Of a DNA stretch of 10,165 nt, positions 1 through 6,137 are shown one piece after another; the stretch's first letter is position 1; each line of letters starts with the position of its first letter. The stretch is taken from assembly GCA_002291955.1 (NCBI GenBank), contig DBBA01000279.1, forward strand, positions 1-10,165. The letters are read 5' to 3'. A program made the position numbers and the translations under genes. Origin of the DNA: Rhodobacteraceae bacterium UBA996 (lineage in GTDB: Bacteria; Pseudomonadota; Alphaproteobacteria; Rhodobacterales; Rhodobacteraceae). The notes beneath the pieces are model-generated. The model was not told where the DNA came from and did not search any database. It was given only the letters and a program-made list of their open reading frames with translations.

Positions 1-147
1 GTGGCCGACCTGATGGAGGCGGGCGCCCATGTGGTGACGCGCGCCATGTGCATGGAGGGCGTGGCCGACATGATCCACGACGTGCAGGTCGAGGCGACGT
101 TCCCGGACGGGACGAAGCTGGTGACGGTGCACCATCCGGTGCGGTGA
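1..147 (+). CDS. ureA: Urease gamma subunit, C-terminal part
   Basis: This is the last 48 codons of UreA, the small gamma subunit of the cytoplasmic nickel urease (urea to ammonia and carbamate), cut by the left edge. The recognisable family ending includes VADLMEAG near the start, MEGVADMI, the block VQVEATFPDGTKLVTVHHP and a terminal Arg. It is followed by ureB 93 bp downstream. The catalytic residues are in UreC, so none are expected here. UreA is normally about 100 aa, so roughly half is missing. Identification is secure from the conserved C-terminal block and the operon context. Confidence 0.95.
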   Translation: MADLMEAGAHVVTRAMCMEGVADMIHDVQVEATFPDGTKLVTVHHPVR

Positions 148-160
148 ATGGAGGGGTAGA

Positions 161-232
161 GGGGGCTGTCTGCCCCCCGCCGGGGCGATGCCCCGGCCCC
201 CCCCCGAGGATATTTGGAGCACGTCGAAGGAG
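161..232 (+). repeat. GC-rich double-hairpin intergenic element ending in the ureB ribosome binding site
   Basis: Between ureA and ureB lie two consecutive perfect hairpins. The first is GGGGGC/GCCCCC (161-166 with 172-177, 5-nt loop). The second is GCCGGGGC/GCCCCGGC (179-186 with 190-197, 3-nt loop). A C-run and the less GC-rich tail CCGAGGATATTTGGAGCACG follow, leading to GAAGGAG at 226-232, the ureB Shine-Dalgarno. From memory this layout (double GC hairpin, then GAGGATATTT-like tail) resembles a dispersed intergenic element of Rhodobacteraceae genomes; copy number cannot be seen here. It could attenuate transcription or stabilise mRNA between subunit genes. Confidence 0.6.
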
Positions 233-240
233 ATGCGGGC

Positions 241-546
241 ATGATCCCTGGCGAAGTGATGGCGGCGGCGGGCGAGATCGAGCTGAACGCAGGGCGCGCG
301 CAGGTAGTGCTGACGGTGGCCAATACCGGCGACCGGCCGGTGCAGGTCGGCAGCCACTATCATTTCGCCGAGACCAATCCGGGGCTGGCCTTTGATCGGG
401 CGCAAGCGCGGGGGATGCGGCTGGACATTCCGGCGGGCACCGCGGTGCGGTTCGAGCCCGGCCAGACGCGCGAGGTGCGGCTGGTCGCCATGTCGGGCGT
501 GCGCGAGATCTGGGGGTTCAACAAGGCCGTGCAGGGCAAGCTGTAG
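241..546 (+). CDS. ureB: Urease beta subunit
   Basis: This 101-aa cytoplasmic protein is the structural beta subunit that assembles with UreA and UreC. It starts with the family-typical MIPGE and contains VQVGSHYHF (residues 34-42), FDRAQARGMRLDIPAGTAVRF and the closing GFNKAVQGKL, all hallmark UreB blocks. Length matches the family. The ATG at 241 is chosen because GAAGGAG lies 8 nt upstream; an in-frame TTG at 214 would add nine residues not seen in UreB. It follows ureA and precedes an inserted cyclase gene by 28 bp. ureC, normally adjacent, is about 1.6 kb away. Confidence 0.96.
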   Translation: MIPGEVMAAAGEIELNAGRAQVVLTVANTGDRPVQVGSHYHFAETNPGLAFDRAQARGMRLDIPAGTAVRFEPGQTREVRLVAMSGVREIWGFNKAVQGKL

Positions 547-574
547 CCCACGGCGGAACGGGAGGGACGGAACC

Positions 575-1384
575 ATGTGCCATGCCTGCGTGATCGCGGG
601 GGCGAAGGCTGCGATGCTGTCGCGGCGGGGGTTGTTCGGGGCCGGGGCGGCCTTTGCCGCCGTGGCCTCGGGGCTGGCGGCGGCGCGTCCGGCGCTGGCG
701 CAGGCGGGCGGCCGGGTCGTGGACCTGACGCATGCCTATGACGGGGCGTTCCCGACCTTTGGCGGGACGCCCGGCATCCTGTACGAGAAGACCGTGAAGT
801 TCGAGGAGCAGGGCTACCAGCTGTACCGGCTGACCATCGACGAGCACACCGGCACCCATATCGACGCCCCCCTGCACTTCAGCGCCGATGGCACGAGCGT
901 CGATCAGCTGGCACCCGAGGCGCTGGTCTGCCCGCTGTGCGTGGTGGACATTGCCGCCAAGGCCGCCGAGGACGCGAACGCCATGGTCGAGGCGGCGGAT
1001 ATCGAGGCCTGGATCAGCGCGAACGGCGCGATCCCGGCGGGGGCCTGTGTCGCCATGCACTCGGGCTGGGCGGCGAAGATCGCGGCGCCGGAGTACCGCA
1101 ACACGCCCGAGGGGGCCTTCGCGTTCCCCGGGTTCGCGCGGTCGGCGAGCGACATGCTGCTGGAGATGGGCGTCGCGGCGATCGCGGTGGACACGCTGTC
1201 GCTTGACCCCGGCAACTCGGCCGACTTTGCCGTGCACTATTCCTGGTTGCCCGCGGGGCGCTACGGGATCGAGAACGTGGCGAACCTGGACCAGGTGCCC
1301 GCCACGGGGGCGACGGTGTTCGTCGGCGCACCGAAGCATGCGGGCGGGACGGGCGGCCCGGCGCGGGTGCTGGCGGTCGTCTGA
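575..1384 (+). CDS. Tat-exported cyclase-family (kynurenine formamidase-like) metal-dependent hydrolase
   Basis: This 269-aa protein belongs to the cyclase family (PF04199; kynurenine formamidase, isatin hydrolase and relatives), which hydrolyse amide or cyclic amide/ester bonds using a divalent metal. The signature HTGTHIDAPLHF is at residues 91-102 and supplies the His/Asp metal ligands. Residues 14-42 form a twin-arginine signal (SRRGLFG, hydrophobic run, then ALA before Gln43), so the folded metalloenzyme is predicted to be periplasmic. The ATG at 575 has GGAGGG 8 nt upstream. The N-terminal MCHAC leader is odd; an internal ATG at 614, with GAAGG 5 nt upstream, would start just before the twin-Arg motif. 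It is not a standard urease gene. The substrate is unknown and could be a urea-linked or aromatic amide. Confidence 0.85.
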   Translation: MCHACVIAGAKAAMLSRRGLFGAGAAFAAVASGLAAARPALAQAGGRVVDLTHAYDGAFPTFGGTPGILYEKTVKFEEQGYQLYRLTIDEHTGTHIDAPLHFSADGTSVDQLAPEALVCPLCVVDIAAKAAEDANAMVEAADIEAWISANGAIPAGACVAMHSGWAAKIAAPEYRNTPEGAFAFPGFARSASDMLLEMGVAAIAVDTLSLDPGNSADFAVHYSWLPAGRYGIENVANLDQVPATGATVFVGAPKHAGGTGGPARVLAVV

Positions 1385-1395
1385 GGGGCGGTGTG

Positions 1396-1791
1396 ATGGG
1401 AACGGTGCCCCTGCTGACGGACGCCGAGGCCGACCCCGCGGCGCGGGCGGAATTCGACGATATCCGGGCCAAGCGGGGCACCGACTACGTCAACAACTTC
1501 TGGCGGGCGCTGGCGCATGATCCGGCGCTGCTGGCTGCGACGTGGGAGCGGGTGCAGGCAGTGATGGCGCCCGGTGCGCTCGACCCCTTGGTGAAGGAGC
1601 TGGTCTATGTGGCGGTGTCCACCGCGAACGGCTGCGGGTACTGTGTGCATTCCCACACTGCGGCGGCCAAGGCCAAGGGAATGACCCCCGCGATGCATGG
1701 CGAGTTGCTGGCCGTGATCGCTATGGCCGCGCAGACGAACGCGCTGGCCACGGCGCTGGGGGTCGAGATCGATGAGAGGTTCAAGGCGTGA
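1396..1791 (+). CDS. Carboxymuconolactone decarboxylase / AhpD-family protein
   Basis: This 131-aa protein has the CMD/AhpD helical fold. The redox motif is Glu68, Cys80, Cys83, His87 (segment ANGCGYCVHSH), with the same spacing as the AhpD catalytic set E-x11-C-x2-C-x3-H. The residue equivalent to AhpD His132 is Tyr82. This suggests a thiol-disulfide or peroxidase-like activity rather than true carboxymuconolactone decarboxylation, but the substrate is unknown. No signal peptide is seen, so it is probably cytoplasmic. It starts 11 bp after the cyclase stop. GAGGGG at 1383-1388 favours the ATG at 1396 over the GTG at 1393. The pair is probably co-transcribed with ureAB. Confidence 0.85.
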   Translation: MGTVPLLTDAEADPAARAEFDDIRAKRGTDYVNNFWRALAHDPALLAATWERVQAVMAPGALDPLVKELVYVAVSTANGCGYCVHSHTAAAKAKGMTPAMHGELLAVIAMAAQTNALATALGVEIDERFKA

Positions 1792-1839
1792 ATAGCAGGC
1801 TGCGGCGGCAAGTCGAGCAACTGGCCGTGGAGAATCATC

Positions 1840-1867
1840 GCTGCCCGGCATTTTCACGCCGGGCAGC
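1840..1867. terminator. Perfect 10-bp hairpin, possible (bidirectional) terminator
   Basis: GCTGCCCGGC (1840-1849) pairs perfectly with GCCGGGCAGC (1858-1867) around the 8-nt loop ATTTTCAC. It lies 48 bp after the AhpD-like gene stop on the plus strand and 19 bp beyond the stop of the minus-strand small ORF, so it could serve either strand. Neither side has a real T-run, so it is not a textbook intrinsic terminator. It may instead act as an mRNA 3'-stabilising structure or an attenuator between ureB and ureC. Confidence 0.5.
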
Positions 1868-1886
1868 CTGTTCAAGCCAGTTCGTG

Positions 1887-1973
1887 CTACCACCATCCGC
1901 GCCACTGACCGAGCATGGTCAGAAGCGTGATCAAGTGCGCACCGGCGTAAAGCCAGAACGCGACGTTGCTCAT
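1887..1973 (-). CDS. Candidate 28-aa single-span membrane peptide
   Basis: This minus-strand ORF of 28 codons starts with ATG at 1973 and stops with TAG at 1887-1889; an in-frame TGA lies 11 codons upstream of the ATG. It begins MSNVAFWLYAGAHLIT and ends GQWRGWW. Residues 4-21 are uniformly hydrophobic, enough for one transmembrane helix, with a flanking Arg and interfacial Trp residues at 24, 27 and 28. A promoter-like pair upstream and a hairpin 19 bp downstream support it. The Shine-Dalgarno is weak. I recognise no family. It could be a small membrane protein, a leader peptide, or chance within a non-coding RNA. Confidence 0.4.
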   Translation of the reverse strand: MSNVAFWLYAGAHLITLLTMLGQWRGWW

Positions 1974-2002
1974 CTGCGAATCCCGGTTGGGTGTAGGTGT
2001 TC

Positions 2003-2082
2003 ACGCGCTCATTTGCGCGTCACTAGTCCGGTCGTGCGATCTCCGGTCTTTCTTCGCACTGGTGCCGAGACGCGACCTCGGC
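2003..2082 (-). other. Three consecutive perfect short hairpins (possible structured 5' UTR or small RNA)
   Basis: Three adjacent inverted repeats lie between the minus-strand promoter-like pair and the small ORF. They pair 2064-2069 with 2077-2082 (GCCGAG/CTCGGC, 7-nt loop), 2034-2039 with 2054-2059 (GTGCGA/TCGCAC, 14-nt loop) and 2003-2008 with 2015-2020 (GCGCGT/ACGCGC, 6-nt loop). On the minus transcript the largest loop is purine-rich. The cluster may fold as a structured leader or small RNA. Each stem is only 6 bp, so any one alone could be chance. Confidence 0.35.
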
Positions 2083-2096
2083 ATACACCAAGACAC

Positions 2097-2125
2097 AACA
2101 TATGGTGCCGAAGCAGGCCCGTCAA
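2097..2125 (-). promoter_or_regulatory. Sigma70-like promoter on the minus strand
   Basis: On the minus strand TTGACG (2125-2120) and TATGTT (2102-2097) are separated by exactly 17 bp. The match is 5/6 to the -35 and 4/6 to the -10 consensus; a conserved TTGAC with a looser -10 is usual in alphaproteobacteria. Transcription would begin near 2090 and run away from ureC toward the small ORF at 1973, giving a leader of about 117 nt. It lies just upstream of the ureC start, so it could interfere with ureC expression. Confidence 0.45.
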
Positions 2126-2140
2126 CTAAGAGTAGATGTC

Positions 2141-3901
<1,761 letters not shown>

Positions 3902-3986
3902 ACAGATCGTTGACAGCCATGCTGCAGGTGCATTGCGGCCATGCCGGGGCGGGGCTGGTCCCTGCTGCCCTGCGGACCCATCTCGC

Positions 3987-4010
3987 GTGTCAGGGGAGTG
4001 AACCTGACAC
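3987..4010 (+). promoter_or_regulatory. Perfect inverted repeat upstream of the DUF1127 gene
   Basis: GTGTCAGG (3987-3994) is repeated in inverted orientation as CCTGACAC (4003-4010) around the 8-nt spacer GGAGTGAA. It ends 4 bp before the AAAGGGG ribosome binding site at 4015-4021. The symmetry fits either an operator for a dimeric regulator or a hairpin in the mRNA leader that controls translation. A perfect TTGACA at 3910-3915 lies upstream but no good -10 was found at the expected spacing. Confidence 0.45.
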
Positions 4011-4027
4011 CACGAAAGGGGTTTCCC

Positions 4028-4264
4028 ATGGCAACGATCACGACGAACGCAGGCGCTCGCGCCGCGGGCGCGACCGGCAAGAGGGCGCAGCGTGCCCCGT
4101 TCTGGACGCGGGTTCTGGATTTCCTGGCCGAGGTCGGCGAGCTGCGCGCGCGCTCGGCTCAGGTGCAGGCGCTGATGGCGCTGTCGGACGAGCAACTCGC
4201 CAAGCGCGGGCTGACGCGCGACACGATCGTGACGCATGTGTTCCGGGACAAGATGTACCTGTGA
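4028..4264 (+). CDS. DUF1127 (YjiS-like) small protein
   Basis: This 78-aa basic protein ends with a DUF1127-type domain: Arg-rich helix, then LSDEQLAKRGLTRD (residues 52-65) and the closing VFRDKMYL. Small DUF1127 proteins of alphaproteobacteria have been linked to RNA binding and turnover (for example CcaF1 in Rhodobacter sphaeroides) and to stress or phosphate responses; that role is only inferred here. The ATG at 4028 is preceded by AAAGGGG with 6-nt spacing. It lies 126 bp after ureC and 19 bp before ureE. An inverted repeat just upstream hints at its own regulation. It is not a urease accessory gene in known systems. Confidence 0.85.
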   Translation: MATITTNAGARAAGATGKRAQRAPFWTRVLDFLAEVGELRARSAQVQALMALSDEQLAKRGLTRDTIVTHVFRDKMYL

Positions 4265-4283
4265 TCCTGCTGCGGGGGCGTCC

Positions 4284-4838
4284 GTGACCGGGCGCCCCGG
4301 GGAACTGCCGCCGGTGGTGGCGCTGCACCGGCGGGGCCAAGGTCCGGATCGGGCCCCCGACGAGACGGTGGTGCTGACCTATGACGCCCGGGTGCTGCGG
4401 CGGCGGCGTCTGGTTACCGCGCGGGGGGCGGGGTTCCTGGTGGATCTGCCCGCCGTCACCGGGCTGGACCAGGGCGACCAGTTCGAGCTGGCGGACGGGC
4501 GGCTGGTCGAGGTGGTCGCGGCCGAGGAGACGCTGATCGAGGCGCGGGGCGACCTGTCACGGCTCGCGTGGCACATCGGCAACCGGCACACGCCCTGCCA
4601 GATCGAGGCCGACCGCCTGCTGATCCGCGAGGATCATGTGCTGGAAGGCATGCTGCGTGGTCTTGGCGCGCAGGTGGCGCGGGTGACGGGGCCGTTCACG
4701 CCGGAAGGCGGGGCCTACGGGATGGGGCGCCCGATGGGGCATGACCACGGGCATGGGCCCGAGCATGACCACGACCATGCGCACGGCCATCACCACGGCC
4801 ACGACCATGCCCACCCGCACGACCATCACCATGACTGA
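4284..4838 (+). CDS. ureE: Urease accessory protein UreE (nickel metallochaperone) with His-rich tail
   Basis: This 184-aa cytoplasmic nickel chaperone hands Ni2+ to the UreG/UreF/UreD-apourease complex. The N-terminal peptide-binding domain is followed by the metal-binding domain with WHIGNRH (residues 96-102, equivalent to the conserved interface His) and REDHVLEGMLRGLGA. Residues 153-184 are a nickel-storage tail with 17 His in 32 residues, alternating with Asp, Gly and Ala. The GTG at 4284 is chosen because it has a G-rich Shine-Dalgarno (about 4273-4280) and gives a normal N-terminus; an upstream in-frame ATG at 4236 lies within the DUF1127 gene. Its 3' end overlaps ureF by 8 nt. Confidence 0.95.
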   Translation: MTGRPGELPPVVALHRRGQGPDRAPDETVVLTYDARVLRRRRLVTARGAGFLVDLPAVTGLDQGDQFELADGRLVEVVAAEETLIEARGDLSRLAWHIGNRHTPCQIEADRLLIREDHVLEGMLRGLGAQVARVTGPFTPEGGAYGMGRPMGHDHGHGPEHDHDHAHGHHHGHDHAHPHDHHHD

Positions 4839-5490
4839 CGCCGCCACCGCGCCCGGCCGGACGGCCGATCTGCTGCGGCTGGCGCAATGGCTGTCGCCGG
4901 CCTTTCCGACCGGAGCCTTCGCCCATTCCCACGGGCTGGAGCAGGCGATTGCCGCGGGCGAGGTTCCCGATGCCGACGCGCTGGAGACCTGGATCGCGGA
5001 CACGCTGATGTACGGGGCCGGGCGACTGGACGCGGCGTTCCTGGTGGCGGCCATGTCGGGGCGTGATGCTGACGGCCTGTCCGCGCTGGCCCGGGCGATG
5101 GCCGCGGGGCGCGAGCGGCTGGACGAGACGATGGTGCAGGGCACGGCCTTTGCGGCGACGGTGTCGGCGCTGACCGGGCAGGTCCATCCGCCCCGGCCCT
5201 TGCCCGTCGCCGTGGGTGTGGCCGCGCGGGGCCTGTCCCTGTCCCCCGCCGACGTGGCGGCGCTGTACCTGCAGTCCTTTGCCGCGACGCTGGTGTCGGT
5301 CGCGGTGCGCATCGTGCCCCTGGGCCAGACCGCGGGGCAGCAGGTGCTGGCCGCCTTGCACCCGGTCATCCTGTCGGTCGCGGCCGAGGCGGCCCTGACC
5401 CCGCCCGAGGACATGGGCACCCTGGCGCTGCGCGGCGATATCGCCGCAATGGCCCATGAAACCCTGGAGACAAGGCTGTTCCGCACATGA
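4831..5490 (+). CDS. ureF: Urease accessory protein UreF
   Basis: This 219-aa all-helical accessory protein is part of the UreD-UreF-UreG complex that gates nickel and CO2 delivery to apourease. The diagnostic block LSPAFPTGAFAHSHGLE is at residues 21-37. Length is close to the family norm of about 220-230. The start at 4831 gives MTDAATAPGRTADLLRLAQW. The same frame is open back to 4741, but that stretch only overprints the UreE His tail in another frame and reads as low-complexity Thr/Met. The ATG overlaps the ureE stop by 8 nt and has no Shine-Dalgarno, so it is probably translated by coupling. Its TGA overlaps the ureG ATG. Confidence 0.94.
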   Translation: MTDAATAPGRTADLLRLAQWLSPAFPTGAFAHSHGLEQAIAAGEVPDADALETWIADTLMYGAGRLDAAFLVAAMSGRDADGLSALARAMAAGRERLDETMVQGTAFAATVSALTGQVHPPRPLPVAVGVAARGLSLSPADVAALYLQSFAATLVSVAVRIVPLGQTAGQQVLAALHPVILSVAAEAALTPPEDMGTLALRGDIAAMAHETLETRLFRT

Positions 5491-6137
5491 CCAATCCCCA
5501 CGGACCCCTGCGCGTGGGCATCGGCGGCCCGGTCGGCGCGGGAAAGACGACCCTGACCGAGTGGCTGTGCCGCGCGCTGGCGCACCGCTGTTCGATGGCC
5601 GTCGTGACGAACGACATCTACACGCGCGAGGATGCCGATTACCTGACCCGCGCGCAGGTGCTGCCCGCGTCCCGCATCCGCGGGGTCGAGACCGGCGGCT
5701 GCCCGCATACCGCGATCCGCGAGGATGCGTCGATCAACCTCGCCGCCATTGCGGACCTGACGCGGGCGTTCCCCGACCTCGACCTGGTTCTGGTCGAATC
5801 CGGGGGCGACAACCTTGCGGCCACCTTCAGCCCGGAACTGGCCGACCTGACCATCTACGTCATCGACACCGCGGCCGGGCAGGACATCCCGCGCAAGCGC
5901 GGGCCGGGCGTGGCGCGGTCGGACCTGCTGGTGGTCAACAAGACCGACCTTGCGCCGCATGTGGGGGTCGATCCGGTGCTGCTGGAAGCGGATGCCCGCG
6001 CGGCGCGGGGGACGCGGCCGCTGGTCATGGCGCAGTTGCGCCACGGACGCGGCGTCGACGCGGTGGTGGCGTTCCTCGAGCGTGAGGGCGGGCTGGTGCT
6101 TGCCCCCCTGGCGACGGCTAGCGCTGCGCCTGGCTGA
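5487..6137 (+). CDS. ureG: Urease accessory GTPase UreG
   Basis: This 216-aa SIMIBI-class GTPase couples GTP hydrolysis to nickel insertion into urease. The P-loop GGPVGAGKTTL is at residues 13-23, the nickel-binding Cys71-Pro-His73 lies within ETGGCPHTAIRED, ESGGDN at 103-108 is the switch region, and NKTD at 150-153 gives guanine specificity. The ATG overlaps the ureF stop as ATGA. The C-terminal tail is slightly longer than typical. The last 20 bp overlap the 3' end of a convergent minus-strand gene, leaving no separate terminator space. Confidence 0.97.
   Translation: MTNPHGPLRVGIGGPVGAGKTTLTEWLCRALAHRCSMAVVTNDIYTREDADYLTRAQVLPASRIRGVETGGCPHTAIREDASINLAAIADLTRAFPDLDLVLVESGGDNLAATFSPELADLTIYVIDTAAGQDIPRKRGPGVARSDLLVVNKTDLAPHVGVDPVLLEADARAARGTRPLVMAQLRHGRGVDAVVAFLEREGGLVLAPLATASAAPG

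Larger units (their letters stand above)
1792..2140. other. Long gap upstream of ureC, with a candidate minus-strand transcription unit
   Basis: This 349-bp stretch separates the AhpD-like gene from ureC and carries no convincing plus-strand gene. It looks less GC-rich than its flanks. It contains a strong hairpin (1840-1867), a minus-strand 28-codon ORF (1887-1973), three short perfect inverted repeats (2003-2082) and a minus-strand promoter-like pair (2097-2125). No clear sigma70 promoter for ureC was found on the plus strand. The ureC ribosome binding site is only the weak AAGAG at 2128-2132. Confidence 0.7.

Noticed and set aside
48..395. Plus-strand ORF spanning the ureA end and ureB start
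   Set aside because: It overlaps both urease genes in another frame and is Arg/Gly-rich low-complexity sequence.
1887..1973. Small ORF read as a light-harvesting beta-like peptide or as a trp-type leader peptide
   Set aside because: The WLYAGAHL stretch superficially recalls LH beta chains, but the polar N-terminal domain and full length are absent. The terminal Trp residues recall attenuator leaders, but no trp gene follows on that strand.
2102..2140. Upstream ATG as the ureC start
   Set aside because: It adds 13 non-conserved residues with no Shine-Dalgarno; the ATG at 2141 gives the universal UreC N-terminus.
3910..3938. Perfect TTGACA after ureC as a promoter for the DUF1127 gene
   Set aside because: At 16-18 bp spacing the -10 positions read ATTGCG, TTGCGG or TGCGGC, so I do not call a promoter.
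4741..4830. N-terminal extension of ureF
   Set aside because: It is out-of-frame reading of the UreE His tail and gives low-complexity Thr/Met sequence not seen in UreF.
4741..4835. Short repeated CAC/CAT-rich units as a tandem repeat or CRISPR-like array
   Set aside because: They are simply His/Asp/Gly codons of the UreE tail; there are no regular repeats with unique spacers.
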